From: Lunularia cruciata
Taxonomy: Eukaryota; Streptophyta; Marchantiopsida; Lunulariales; Lunulariaceae
Length of the DNA stretch: 64,000 nt
Assembly: GCA_948567375.1 (NCBI GenBank)
Contig: OX419755.1
Location: forward strand, 84,586,218 to 84,650,217
Direction of reading: 5' to 3'
Shown: piece after piece, positions 40,031 to 52,080 of the stretch
How positions within the stretch are numbered: position 1 is the stretch's first letter
Layout of the letters: each line of letters begins with the position of its first letter
The notes under the pieces: model-generated
Seen by the model: only the letters and a program-made list of their open reading frames with translations
What the model was told of the DNA's origin: nothing
Database searches by the model: none
Made by a program: the position numbers and the translations under genes

Positions 40031-40734
40031 GTGATGCAAATTGCAAATCCGCAGGAAGAGGAATGGGTTAGGATTTTGGGGACGATCTTCCACAAGAGAA
40101 AAGTGAGGAAGCACATGATGACTCCAAAAGTGAGCAAGCAAAGTGCAGTGAGAGGGCTTGCAATTTGTAGATTAGAAGTAATAGTGCAGATTGAAGTCTT
40201 GACGAGACTTTGTATCACGTTCTTGGCCTGGAACTAGAACTTCAGTTTTCCAAGTTTCATGGTAGAAATTGTAGCAAGCAATTGTAAAGGTGGGCCAAAA
40301 CATGAGGGGAAGAGAGGGAATCCCGCTCGATGGACGGAGGTAGATTGGAGAGTAGTGTTGGGAAGGGAAGCCGGAGAGGTAGGAGGTACCACCTTCTATT
40401 AGAAGTGTGATGCTTCAGAAGAGACTGCCAAAGTAAGCAAGTGCTCAATCAACCCCGCACTTAGAACGGGTATATGGTTAATAGTTATAGAGACCCTGAG
40501 CGGAGAGGAAGTAAGCGTGATGATGGCCATGTTCAAACCAGAGCAAACCACCTATGTTACTATGCAACAAGCGGTGTTCTTTCACCAAATGTTTGCGGGA
40601 GAGGCAATAGATTGGGCAAAATGTTTGCATCAGAGAGTGGGGCAGATGATTCCAGGATGGAGAATGGATACGCCACCACATACTTTGTGCCATTTGCAGC
40701 GCACTTTTATTTTAGGTTGAACTTTCTGACTTGA
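40031..40734 (+). pseudogene. U3-encoded ORF1 of the B2 5' LTR
   Basis: Readings are QEEEWVRILGTIFHKRKVRK, RGLAICRLEVIVQIEVLTRL, SVMMAMFKPEQTTYVTMQQA, FFHQMFAGEAIDW and VGQMIPGWRMDTPPH. This is homologous to ORF1 of the B1 family in the same LTR position. Frameshifts and stops (near 40235, 40400 and 40455) break it, and the deletion at 40734 removes the end. Confidence 0.75.
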
Positions 40735-40744
40735 TGATTGCAAT

Positions 40745-41492
40745 GACTACAGGATTGAAAGGAGAACTTGCAGAGGTGCACGTCAAGTTGATACACTCCA
40801 AAGCAATTGCTATGGTGATGGAGCAAGAGTTGGAGAGCCTCAAGAAGAGAGCAGCGGAGAAAGATCAGGCCTAGCAAAGAGAGTTGACAGAGCGTACTAG
40901 AGAAGAAGATTGGTTGAGAGGGTTGATGCGAGTAGCAGAGGAACAACTCTCTGTGCATCGGAGGGAGAAGGAAGCATCAAAAGCTAAATTTGAAGATGAG
41001 CTCCAGATGTATCGTAGTGAATTGGAAGAAGAGAGAAAGAAGGAGAAGCTTACGGTTGTGGAAGAAACTAGTGAAGTAGAAGGCGTTGTCAATGAAATTA
41101 AGGCCATGCTGAGTATGGAAGTTGAATGTAAACTCAAAGAGGCAAGGTTGCATGAGCTGAAGATACTTATGCAAGAGATGCGCAAGAGGAAGACGAAGGA
41201 TATAGAATTAAATAATCTCTTAATTTTTCTGCAAGATCGTGTAGAGAGGAAAATGTTAGAGGTGGGGGACAATGTGTGTCTCAGACTAGATCTTATTAGG
41301 ATGGAGTTAGCTAAACTTTGTAGTGAGGTAGAAGAAGTACGAAGACCCAAAGTTGTAGAAGTAGGAGTGCATGTGTCTTTGGATTTGACATTTGACACTT
41401 TAGAGAAGAGTGGGTTGGGAGATAAAGCAGTAGAAAGGTTACCCATGACCTCAATTGTAGATCAGAGTGAAGACATAGTAGAATTGATATAA
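40745..41492 (+). pseudogene. U3-encoded ORF2 of the B2 5' LTR, C-terminal part
   Basis: The open frame 40884-41492 (202 codons) carries coil text (TEKTREEDWLRGL-like, LHELKILMQEMRKRKTKD) and ends with DLTFDTLEKSG and a VVDQSEDIVELI-like tail. The first half of ORF2 is removed by the LTR deletion. Confidence 0.75.
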
Positions 41493-41710
41493 GAGTTAGG
41501 AGTTGTGAAACCCGAGGATAGAGTACTAATGAGTGAAGTTACTTTGGGTTCAGGTTTGAAAGCCAATGACAAGGTTGACATTGGATCAGATAAGTAACAA
41601 AATTTAGATTTGAAGAGGCAGATATGAAGAGATGCATTGTTATTTTGGATCTGCAGGTTTGTAGAGTTGTTAGGAAACGGTATTTTTGTTAGAATTGTCG
41701 ATTGCTTCAC

Positions 41711-41718
41711 TATTTAAG
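41711..41718 (+). promoter_or_regulatory. LTR TATA-like box of the B2 5' LTR
   Basis: TATTTAAG, 675 bp before the LTR end, retained here unlike in B1. Confidence 0.7.
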
Positions 41719-42393
41719 AGTGGTATTTGCATTCTTATGTTGTTCAGTGCTCATTATTTTTGAGAAAAGATAAAGCAAAGTGCTATGAAGCAGTGCTTGT
41801 TGCTTGAGCTTGATTCCGAGTATCAACGTTGCAATTGTGTTTGTGAGTGTGTGGAGAATTTCAAAGTGCAAGTCAGTGTGCTTGTTGGATGTTGGATTCC
41901 ACAGCCTTGATCTTCATTTTGTGTGTTTGATCCTAAGTGAAGTGCAATCAAAGCAATACCTTGACAGATCTAAGAGGAATTGTAATGTTGGTAGTATTTT
42001 GCATTTGTGAGTGCAATGCAAAGTTGATGTGAAGCAATTTTGATTGAGGAAGTTTTGCCTTCAATGGAGGGGTGGAACACAATTCTAAGGCGAAGTCGTT
42101 TTGCAGTGAAGTGCCATTTTTGGGAGAGCCAGAATCATCACAATCAAGACTGTTTGGAAAGAATTGAAGGAGTTATGATTAGGAAGTGTTAATATGTGAC
42201 AAGACTGCAAGTCAGTGCTTGTTACTCTCTTTTTGGTGTGGTTTCTACATGAGAGATTAAAGATGCAACCAAGAAGAACTTAAATTGTTACTTTGCTTCA
42301 TATTTGACCAATTTTGACTAGTATCTCTACGGGAACAAACTTTACTTACTTGATTACTGCAAAGTGATATTTGCCGGGTTGTCACATGATTTT

Positions 42394-42410
42394 TGGTGCC
42401 GTTGCCGGGG
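42394..42410 (+). promoter_or_regulatory. Primer-binding site of B2 (tRNA-Asp type)
   Basis: TGGTGCCGTTGCCGGGG differs at one base from the complement of the plant tRNA-Asp(GUC) 3' end. Confidence 0.9.
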
Positions 42411-42429
42411 ATACAAATCTTAGAAGTGG

Positions 42430-44285
42430 AAGAATACAAAGCCAAATTCAAAATTGGGTATCAAAGCAATATGAATGTCTGCATCAAGAGAACAACTGGA
42501 AGAGAGAGTTTGAAGATGAGCGTTGCATCGTGAAGAAGACAAATGTCTGAAGATCCAATCCACTTTTGACAAAACCGAACAAGAGGCATTGGACTTTCAA
42601 CTCCTTCACAAAGTGCAATAGCCTTGTGAGAACTTGACCAAAAGAAACGTGAAGGCGGTTGGCAAGGCTACTTTGCATCACCCTCTTCCAAGAAGAAGAA
42701 AGACTCGAGCGGCCAGACATATGCATTACAACCTAGTACACCGACTTCCCCTAGAGCTATAAAGGAAGTTGCATCTTTAAAGAACTTTGTGCGAGAAAAG
42801 ACAACACGAACATTGACAAAAGAAGAGTGTCAACATCTTCTACGAATGATTCCTTGGTTGTCCCAAAGGAATTTTGAAGAACACATTGAAGGTGTTGAGC
42901 CTGATTCTTCCAAACAAGTTGAAGTTGACACCCTCAAAGAGGAAGTTGTCAAAGAAGACCCTACCTTGAATTTGAAAAATTGGAACCCTTGGGCTGTCAA
43001 CACGGTGTCAATTCCTGCCAATTCCTTGGTTCCATCAAGTTCAAATTTACCCCAGCCAATCCCATCAAATCAAACGATGACTTTGCTGCCTATCACCCAA
43101 CATGCCTATCAAAAGTACAAGGGCACAGAACAAGATGAAGACCCTGATGAATTCATCAAAGAATTCAAAGTCATCTCCTTTGCTAACAAGGAGCATGACT
43201 TGGCGGATTGATTGTGTATTTTCCCAATTCTGCTCCAAAAGAAAGCTCGGAGCTGGTACACCCATGTGACTCAGAAGGGTTTTGTACCGACAGACTGGGT
43301 GGGCTTGAGAAACAATTTCCTAGAACGATTCTGGGAGGTTGATTATGATACAAGTGTCTTTGCAGCACTCAACAATTTAGATCAAGGCAAGAAGGAGAAG
43401 TTGAGAGACTACTCTGAGCGGTTCATGGCACTTTTGAATCGAGTCCCAAAGCAATCGAGTGTGGTTGGTTACTCCAATGCCCAAGCCATTACCTGGTTCC
43501 TAGGAGGACTCTCACCAGAGATTCGGATCTTTGCAAGGGAGAGGAATGTAACTTCCCTTGACAAGGTACTCAAACATGTCACCCGCTGTGAGGCGGCTCA
43601 CTCTCACTCTGCCGGCAATCAAAGAAACCGGGAGAAGAAAGGCAAGAAGCCCAGAAGGAGCGCTTCTCGCATTACATCCCCTTCTTTGGAGGAATCCTCC
43701 ATGTCTTCAAGCTCTTCTTTGAAATCCAAAGAGGAATCAAAGCCAAGACAAGTACAAAGACGTGGGGGTAAGAAACCAATGACTCCCCAGCAAAGAGTGT
43801 ACCTAAGGCGGATACCAAGCTGGATGCCCTTATCAAGGAGTTTTCAGATTTTAAGATCTAGATGATTGGGGCTAAGGAAAGAAGGAAGGCTCAGCATTTG
43901 GCAGGTCTAACGTATATTGCACCACTTGTGGCAAGTCAGGCCATGCAAACACGGAACGCAATACTCGTAATGCATTCTCAGTGCAACAAATTGATTGGGT
44001 TCCAAGATGGAACCAAGAAGAGGAAGAAGAGGCTGTGTACCAAACCCAAGAGGTACAGCCTCAGGCAAGCACATCATATCAAGGTCCGAGGTACGGACCA
44101 AGGGAGTATAACCCCAATGCTTCTCCACGAAGGCCACCAATGAGCAACCAAACTTGACCTTAGAATGTTGCACCCGGAGCATGTTACAATTGTGGCTCAA
44201 TGGGACATTGGTCTCCAAACTGTCCGGAGCCAAGAAGGCAAATCAAGTACGTCCCCCTGTGCGGAAATTGTAAAGAACTCTGGAA
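42430..44285 (+). pseudogene. B2 gag and zinc knuckles
   Basis: The capsid reads as in B1 (EFIKEFKVISFANKEHD, YSERFMALLNRVP, AQAITWFLGGLSPEI) with a TGA at 43209-43211, another stop at about 43858 and a frameshift. Knuckle 1 has its last cysteine replaced (CTTCGKSGHANTER). Knuckle 2 (CYNCGSMGHWSPNC, about 44184-44225) is intact. Knuckle 3 is cut after CGNCK by a deletion of a few hundred bases that also removes the linker to protease, at about 44272. Confidence 0.87.
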
Positions 44286-45324
44286 ATGAGTTTGGAGGAG
44301 GAGACAAAGACGAAACCTCCAGTTTTTTCGGTGAACATCCTATCCAAAGTGAAGGGTCTGATCCAAGCCAAGGTGGGCCAACCCGAGGAACCTTGGGTCA
44401 AGACCACTAGCAATCCCATCACCATTCTAAAACGTCTCGAAGTCAAAATTGAACATGGAGAGACTTTGAACCCGAAGCTGAAGGCAAAGACGGTTAAATT
44501 GGGAGGAGTACCCCAATACAATATTTTAGCAGATTTAGCAGCCACAAATGCCAACATCACTTTCAAGCAATTGTGGGAAGATAACAAGTTGTACAAGAAG
44601 CAGCTGAATTTGGCCCTTAAGAAAGTAAGGTCAATGTCAAAGAAGGACCTGCCAACTATCTATTGTATTGAACAAGAAGATCTAGGATCTCCCAAGGTCA
44701 ACATGAAGATTGTAGGGTGCATGATCACATCAATACCCATCAATTTGGGTTCCGGTGTGAATGTCTATCATGACCAAAGATATTGCAAATTGACTGAAGT
44801 ATCATACGTTTGAGCCAACACCCCGAGTCTTGAAATTTGCAGACCAAACCAGGAGTTGGCCCTTGGGCATGCTATCAAACATTACCACGATCATTGGAGG
44901 GGCGCCCTTCAAATTGAACTACATTGTGTTGCGACCAGTGACCAAGACTGGTTACCCTCTATTGATCGGAAGACCCTTGTTGTATAGTGCCCAAGTTGTG
45001 GTAGATTGGCACCAGCAGAAGTTATGGTTCAAGGACATTTTGTCCAAAGACTAGAAGCTGGTGACCGTGAGCTGGACAAAGGTTCCCCATCTTGGGGAAA
45101 CTAGTTTGTCAGAAGATGAGGACAAATCCGAAGACAAAGTCCAAGTCAATTACTTGGAATGCTACGAGGTAGATGTCAAAGATGAAGATCCATATGACCT
45201 CGCCTTGAGTGAACCTGACTTGGAGGAAGAGGATTTGATGGCAGCTCGCCTCGGGTTGAGCCGAGTAAGCCACGTTGAAGGAGTCATCAACCCTGATGAC
45301 TGTCAAGATGTTGTTTTGGACTGA
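44286..45324 (+). pseudogene. B2 protease
   Basis: Linker and protease text matches B1, but the active-site motif reads INLGSGVNV (about 44730-44760), so the catalytic aspartate is asparagine. A frameshift follows at once. YPLLIGRPLLYSA and VVVDWHQQKLWF are still readable. Stops occur at 44811, 45052 and 45322. It is inactive. Confidence 0.88.
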
Positions 45325-46320
45325 AGGAAAAATTTTAAAAATTTTGACGATAGTCACTTTGGAGGAGTTAGCAAGATACATTGCCTTGTTTATAGAATTC
45401 TAGGATGTATTTTCCTGGTCTATTGATCAAATGCCGAGTATTCCACAAGAATTTGGAGAACACCGGATTGATTTGGTTGAAGGTGCAGTTCCGGTTTGGC
45501 AAAGACAATACCATCTGAACCCAAAGTTCTCCCTTTTGGTGAAAGATGAAATCAACCAGTACTTAGGGGCCGGAATCATCTTCCCTGTCTTAAGTAGTGA
45601 ATGGGTCTCCCTCATTGTCATTGTCCCAAAGAAGAAAATAGGGAAGATCTGAGTGTGCCAAGACTTTCGTAAGTTGAATGCAGTCACAAGGAAGGATCAT
45701 CATCCCTTGCCTTTTACCGATACAATTCTAGACCAAGTAGCTGGTCACCCTTGTTATAGTTTTCTTGACGGATTCTCTGGGTACAATCAAGTATCCATCC
45801 GAGAAGAGGACAAGGATAAAACTACATTCACGACCGATTGGGGCACTTTCACTTACAATCAAATGCCCTTTGGGTTGTGTAATGCTCCCGCTACTTTCCA
45901 ACGGATGATGAATTCAATCTTCAAGGATTTCCTGCGCAAATTTGTGGAAGTGCTCATTGATGATTTTTGTGTGTTTGGGCGGAGAGATGTACATTTGGAT
46001 TACCTTCGCCCAACTTTTGAAAGGTGTCATTTTGCCAGATTGTCATTACACCCAAAGAAATGCTTCTTCATAATGAAGGAGGGAATTCTTTTGGGGGATC
46101 GGGTGTCAAGCTAAGGTATTGAGGTCAATGTTAATAAGGTTAAAGTAATCTCAGCTTTGGAATCCCCAAAGAACATACGGGAGCTGAGAGCCTTCTTGGG
46201 ACATGTCAAATACTACAGACGCTTTGTGTCAAACTACACGGTGCTTGCTGCACCCCTTACAAAGCTTTTGAAGAAATCCGAAGACTACTTGTGGGAAGCA
46301 GATCAAGAAGAAGCTTTTTA
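45325..46320 (+). pseudogene. B2 reverse transcriptase
   Basis: Readable blocks are EWVSLIVIVPKKK (then TGA at 45650-45652), CQDFRKLNAVTRKDHHPLP, HPCYSFLDGFSGYNQVSI, MPFGLCNAPATFQRMM, LIDDFCVF (catalytic, about 45955) and LHPKKCFF. Stops at 46112-46114 and 46318-46320 break the thumb. Unlike B1 there is no insertion near the QVSIREED block. Confidence 0.92.
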
Positions 46321-46321
46321 G

Positions 46322-48133
46322 GTGTTGAAGAAGAAATTGGTTGAAGCACCAGTTATGACGGCCCCAAATTGGGACGTCCCTTTTCATGTATATGTGGACA
46401 CTTTGTCCATGGCCATTGGCGTCGTCTTAAGTCAGAAGGACGAGAAGAAGAAGGACTACCCGGTGTATTATGCTAGCCAACAACTTTCAGTTTCTGAAAA
46501 GAACTATTTGACGACTGAAAGAGAAGCACTCGGAATGGTATATGCCTGCAAGAAATTTCACCACTACCGATTGGGATACAAGTTTGTCTTCTATGTTGAC
46601 CATTACGCATTGCAACATTTGGTCAAGAAGGCAGATTTGTCCGAGCAAATTGCAAGATGGATCTTGTTGTTACAAGAATCCACATATATTGTACAAGTAC
46701 GGAAGGGAGCTTCACATTTGAATGTGGACTTTCTGTCCAGGTTAGAAATTCAAGACCAAGAGTAGGAAATTGACAATCGGTTCCCTGATGAAGAGTTATA
46801 TCAATTAACAGCAATGCAAAGTACAAGGTATACAGCAGAATATCATTATCTGCATACTCTCCAATGTCCTCAAGGGCTGGACCTAGAGCAGAGGGCAGTC
46901 TTCCTCAAGAAAATGGGGCCGTATCTGCCCAAACACAACATTCTATTCAAGATGGGCAAAGACAAAGTACTTCGGCAATCCTTGGAGTCATACAAAGTTG
47001 GAGGCGTAATTGAGTCTTTACACTCCAAAGCATCAGGAGGACACTATGCTCTAAAGAATACTATAAAGAAGATTCTTTCTGCGGGGTATTGGTGGCCTAC
47101 AATGTTCAAAGACATGCATGCTCATATCCGAAGCTGTGATGCTTGTCAGAGAACGGGGAAGCAAATGGCTACTTCTCAATGGCCTTTGAGACCAATTTTG
47201 CCATTGGCCCCATTTGAGAAATGGGGAAATGATTTTGTGGGTCCCATTCAACTAGTGACCTAAGTCACAAGGAAGCGATACATTCTGGTTTGCACTGACT
47301 ATGCTACCAAGATGGTCAAAGCTGAGGCAACTCGCAAAGATGATGCCAAAACCGTGGCAGAATTTTTCTTTCGAAACATCATTTCCCGATATAGGTGTCC
47401 TCTGGAATTGGTCAGTGACAAAGGAATACATTTTTTGAACTCTGTGATGGAGGCATTAACCAAGTACTTCCAGATTAAACATTGGAAGACAACTCCTTAT
47501 AACTTAAAAGCAAATGGCTTAACGGAAAAGGCAAATGGGTTACTTTGCAAAATTTTGAATAAGGTGACTGTCAATTATGCCTACGACTAGGATATGAAAT
47601 TACCAGCCGTGTTGTGGGCATATCAAACAACAGAAAAGATTACAACCAAAAAAACTCCATACTTCTTGACATATGGCTTGCATCCCATACTACCAGTTGA
47701 ATTTGAAGAACCGACAAATCGTGTTCTTTGTGAAGAACAATTGTCGGAGGAAGAAAGCCAAGATCTTTGGATCCATCAACTAATATGGTTAGAAGAGAAA
47801 AGAGACAGTGCAATGCAAACCATGAAGGAAGTACAAGAGTAGAGGAAAGTCAGGCATGATAAGCATATCAAGCCTATGGCTATGCACAAAGAGGATTTGG
47901 TTTTGTTATATGACAATCGCCAAATAATTTTTCCAAGAAAGTTGCATTTGAGATGGATGGGGCCTTATTGAGTTCTTCATCTATATGAAAATGGGTCCAT
48001 TCAACTTGTAGACCTGGAAGGCAATCCTTTTGCCACTCGAGTAAACGGGTGGAGAGTTCAGAGATATTGGACCATAGACTCGGAAGTTTCTAAGACACCC
48101 AAAGTCTATGTTCGTGGGGATGCTCACATTTGA
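46322..48133 (+). pseudogene. B2 RNase H and integrase
   Basis: RNase H: VYVDTLSMAIG, TTEREALGMVY, FYVDHYALQHL, and VDFLSR where N-A-D is changed to N-V-D. Integrase: HHCC from LHSKASGGHYA to SCDACQR; D in WGNDFVGPI (the usual I-D-F is N-D-F), D in LVSDKGIHF, and E in NGLTEKANG. Stops occur at 46763, 47261, 47588 and 47840. The C-terminal end matches B1 (RVNGWRVQRYWT) and runs to the polypurine tract. Confidence 0.9.
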
Positions 48134-48142
48134 GGGAGGGGG
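48132..48142 (+). promoter_or_regulatory. Polypurine tract of B2
   Basis: The gagggaggggg run ends two bases before the 3' LTR. Confidence 0.85.
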
Positions 48143-48509
48143 TATGTGGTACCCACATTTTTTTGTTTTTGATTGTTTTATTAGCATTTTAAAGTAGAAG
48201 TAGAGGGTTAGAACCTAAAGAGGGCTAACCTGGGAAGAAATAAGAAGAAGCGGGGAAGTGAAGTAAAACCTAAAGTCGACCTTGGGTCAAGACATGAAGT
48301 AAGAACCCGAAGACAAAGACAGAGAGAGAGAGAGACTTTGTATCGCACGGCACAAGCGGATCCAAAGAACCTATAACAAACGTCTTCAGAGTTGGCACAA
48401 TCAAGAAAGTATGCGAGAAGAAAGTAATGACCTCGGGATCAAGAACTTCTTGATAGTGACAAGCAACAACTTCACCGAATCGGAAATTTGGAGGAGGAGC
48501 GACTGAAGA

Positions 48510-49715
48510 GTGACTGATTGGAGCAGGACTATAAAATTACAAGTTGCACAAGGAGTAGGAGCAATGTCCAGTCGCTACCTGGTGCCTATTCACAGTCGAC
48601 CCAAAGTGATGCAAATTGCAAATCTGCAGGAAGAGGAGTGGGTTAGGATTTTGGGGACGATCTTCCACAAGAGAAAAGCGAGGAAGCACATGATGACTCC
48701 AAAAGTGAGCAAGCAGAGTGCGGTGAGAGGGCTTGCAATTTGTAGATTAGAAGTAATAGTGCGGATCAAAGTCATGATGAGATTTCATATCACGTTCCTG
48801 GCCTGGAACTGGAACTTCAGTTTTCTAGGTTTCATGGTAGAAATTGCAGCAAGCAATTGTAAAGGTGGGCCAAAACATGAGGGGAAGAGAGGGAATCCCA
48901 CTTGATAGACAGAGGGGGATTGGAGAGTAGTGTTGGGAAGGGAAGCCAAAGAGGTAGGAGGTACCACCTTCTATAGAAAGTGTGATGCTTCAGAAGAGAC
49001 TACCAGAGTAAGGAAGTCGTTCAATCGACCCCACACTAAGAATGGGTATAAGGTGGATAGTTATAGAGACCATGAGCGGAGAGGAATAGTTAGCGCAATG
49101 ATGGCCATGTTCAAACTAGAGTGAACCACCTATGTTACTATACAATAGGCGGTGTTTGTTCACCAAATGTTTGCGGGAGAGGTAGTAGATTGGGCAAAAT
49201 GTATGCATAAGAGAGTGGGGCAGATGATTTCAGGATGGAGAATGGATACGCCACCACATTACTTTGTGCCATTCACAATGCACTTTTATTTTGGGTTGAA
49301 CTTGCTGACTTTGGAAGAACAAAGTCAAATGCGGTCGCACTTTCATCCAGATTTACACAAGGAGGCCGATGAGGATGAGCAATACTATATGGAGAGAGTG
49401 CAAGAGGGGGATATGTACTACCAAGAGAGTGGGAGAGAGAAGATCATAGCAATTGACCTTCCAAGGGCGCAAAAGAGGGCCAAGCCTGAGAGTTGTGTTG
49501 CAATAGTGCAACCCCAGAAAGTTCCAAAGCTTAACCCAATGGCGGTAGTAGTGAAGACGAAGGAAGTCATGCAGGACAAAGAAGAAGATCGGAAGGAGAA
49601 ATTGGATCAAAGGAAGGAATGTCGGGCAAAGAAGAGGAGTTCACGCTACAAAGTGAAGAATCGAGTAGTGATAGCAAAGGCGAAGCAAAGGTTCAGCAAA
49701 TGTGACAGCCAATGA
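48510..49715 (+). pseudogene. U3-encoded ORF1 of the B2 3' LTR (running into ORF2)
   Basis: The first 131 codons are open (48510-48905), then stops occur at 48903-48905, about 49122 and 49147. The core is SYRDHERRGIVSAMMAMFKL, FVHQMFAGEVVDW and DTPPHYFVPFTMHFYF. From 49152 the frame stays open to 49715, through ORF1's end (PKLNPMAVVVKTKE) into the acidic/basic start of ORF2, with no stop at the boundary. It is inferred that one continuous protein of about 800 residues was ancestral. Confidence 0.75.
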
Positions 49716-49981
49716 AAGAGGCCGGAAAGCTGAGTCCCGAAGTTTCCATGTTGGAACAAGGCAATGAGAAGACAAAGGGAGAGGAAGGCGTGGCACAACC
49801 CCAAGCTGCCAAGAGTAAGAATGCTTTGAGTGTATCTGCAGTGGGGCCTAGTTACATTACTTAGAAAGAAGGAGAAAGTTTTGAAGAAGAAACTTTGAAG
49901 GTGTGAAGATCTTGACTTTTGGAGCAAGGTACAAAACGTAGAGGAGTCGGAACCCAAAGTCCGAGCTGAGGATGCAAAGGA

Positions 49982-50980
49982 GTGGACTATTTGCCCAGGG
50001 TTGTATGTCCGTTGTTGACGATGTTGCAGCAGAAGAAGATGGAGATGATAAGCACCAAACTCGACATACCAAATGAACTAGCAGTGGTAAAGACCTGGAG
50101 TGCCGAAACCTCGTTGCTACAAAGTAAGCTGACAAGAGTGGAGATGGAGGTCAAAGAACTTCGAGTTGAGGAGGTTCTTTGGAGTAAGCACTTTGAGGTG
50201 ACAAGGGAAGAATTAGTAAAAAGTCATGAGGAAGTGAAGGAGATGACTACGATGACTACAGGATTGAAAGGAGAACTTGCAGAGGTGCACGTCAAGTTGA
50301 TACACTCCAAATCAATTGCTGTGGTGATGGAGCAAGAGTTGGAGAGCCTCAAGAAGAGAGCAGCAGAGAAAGATCAGGCCTGGCAAAGAGAGTTGACAGA
50401 GCGTACTAGAGAAGAAGATTGGTTGAGAAGGTTGATGCAAGTAGCAGAGGAACAACTCTCTGTGCATCAGAGGAAGAAGGAAGCATTAAAAGCTAAATTT
50501 GAAGATGAGCTCCAAATGTATCGTAGTGAATTGGAAGAAGAGAGGAAGAAGGAGAAGCTTACGATTGTGGAAGAAACTTGTGAAGTAGAAGGCGTCAACA
50601 ATGAAATTAAGGCCATGCTGAGTACGGAAGTTGAATGTAAACTCAAAGAGGCAAGGTTGCATGAGCTGAAGTTACTAGTGCAGGAGACGTGCAAGAGGAA
50701 GGCAAAGGATATAGAATTAAATAATCTCTTAATTCATCTACAAGATCATGTAGATAGGAAAATGTTAGAGGTGGGGGACAATGTGTGTCTCAGACTAGGT
50801 CTTATTAGGATGGAGTTAGCTAAATTTCATAGTGAGGTAGAAGAAGTACAAAGACCCAAAGTTGTAGAAGTAGGAGTGCAGGTGTCTTTGGATTTGACAT
50901 TTGACACTTTAGAGAAGAGTGGGTTGGGAGATAAAGTGGTAGAAAAGGTTACCCATTACCTCAATTGTAGATCAGAGTGA
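49982..50980 (+). pseudogene. U3-encoded ORF2 coiled-coil part of the B2 3' LTR
   Basis: This 332-codon open frame begins MDYLPRVVCPLLTMLQQKKM, the conserved coil start of the family. Repeating heptads with E/K and L continue through LHELKLLVQETCKRKAKD and ends LDLTFDTLEKSG. A frameshift near 49716-49981 separates it from the upstream part. The long coil predicts a self-associating filament or scaffold; there is no enzyme motif. Confidence 0.78.
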
Positions 50981-51220
50981 AGACATAGTAGAATTGATAT
51001 AAGAGTTAGGAGTTGTGAAACCCAAGGATAGAGTAGTAGTGAGTGAAGTTACTTTGGGTTTGGGTTTGAAAGCCAATGACAAGGTTGACATTGGATTGGA
51101 TTAATAATAGAATTTAGATTTGAAGAGGCCGATATGAAGAGGTGCATTGTCATTTTGGATCTACAAGTTTGTAGAGTTGTTAAGAAACGGTATTTTTGTT
51201 AGAACTATCGATTGCTTCAC

Positions 51221-51228
51221 TATTTAAG
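51221..51228 (+). promoter_or_regulatory. LTR TATA-like box of the B2 3' LTR
   Basis: TATTTAAG, 666 bp before the LTR end. Confidence 0.7.
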
Positions 51229-51887
51229 AGTGGCATTTGTAGTCTTATGTTGTTTAGTGCTCATTATTTCTGAGAAAAGATAAAGCAAAGTGCTATGAAG
51301 CAATGCTTGTCGCTTGAGCTTGATTCCGAGTATCAACGTTGCAATTGTGTTTGTGAGTGTGTGGAGAATTTCAAATTGCAAGTCAATGTGCTTGTTGGAT
51401 GTTGGATTCTGCAGCCTTGATCTTCATTTTGTGTGTTTGATCCTAAGTGAAGTGCAATCAAAGCAATGCCTTGACAAATTTGAGAGGAATTGTAGTGTTG
51501 GTAGTATTCTGCATTTGTGAGTGCAGTGTGAAGTTGATGTGAAGCAATTTTGATCAAGGAAGTTGTGCCTTCAGTGGAAGGGTGGAACACAATTTTGAGG
51601 CACAGTCATTTTGCAATGAAGTGCCATTTTTGAGAGAGCCTGAATCATCATAATCAAGATTTTTTGGAAAGAATTGAAGGAGTTGTGATTAAGAAGTGTT
51701 AATTTGTGACAAGACTGCGAGTCTGTTTCTTCTGGGTGTGGTTTCTACTTGAGAGATTAAAGACGCAACCAAGAAGAACTGAAATTGTTACTTTGCTTTG
51801 TATTTGACCAATTCTGGCCAGTATCTCTACGGGAATGAACTTTACTTACTCGATTACCGCAAAAATGATGTTTGCCGGGTTGTCACA

Positions 51888-51892
51888 TACCT
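51888..51892. repeat. Target-site duplication TACCT, right copy
   Basis: It matches 39565-39569. Confidence 0.95.
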
Positions 51893-52080
51893 CCTTTCAA
51901 AATTTTTGTTTGCTCCTCCCAAATTTGTGTTTGCAATTTTCTTGGGCCTACCTCCTCTTGAAATTTCTCAAGTTTGATCTCAAGCTTCTCTCATGTCTAC
52001 ACTCAAAATCTCTCAAGTTTGCCTCCCCTTGAAATCTTTCAAGTTACATTTATCATCAAAATTACTCAATACCATCTCTC
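51888..52080 (-). pseudogene. Coiled-coil coding remnant, part 1 (right of B2)
   Basis: Minus-strand text with LEKFQEEV and LQTQIWEEQTKILK. It continues on the far side of B2 at 39569-39440. The repeat-like nature may reflect heptad-coding DNA. Confidence 0.35.

Larger units (their letters stand above)
39570..42386 (+). mobile_element. 5' LTR of B2
   Basis: 2817 bp. Relative to the 3' LTR it has one deletion of about 930 bp: the sequence jumps from the position of ~49306 to ~50247 at about 40734-40745. Start is TGTGGTACACACA and end is GGGTTGTCACA. Confidence 0.94.
39570..51887 (+). mobile_element. Full-length Ty3/gypsy element B2
   Basis: The 12.3 kb element has a TACCT duplication, 5' LTR (39570-42386), tRNA-Asp primer site, gag, pol, polypurine tract and 3' LTR (48145-51887). 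Internal protein sequence is closely related to B1, but the LTR coding region is clearly diverged, so B2 is a separate subfamily. Stops and deletions occur in every gene. Confidence 0.95.
48145..51887 (+). mobile_element. 3' LTR of B2
   Basis: 3743 bp with the same termini as the 5' LTR. It is the most complete directly readable plus-strand LTR of the family and keeps both U3 reading frames. Confidence 0.95.
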
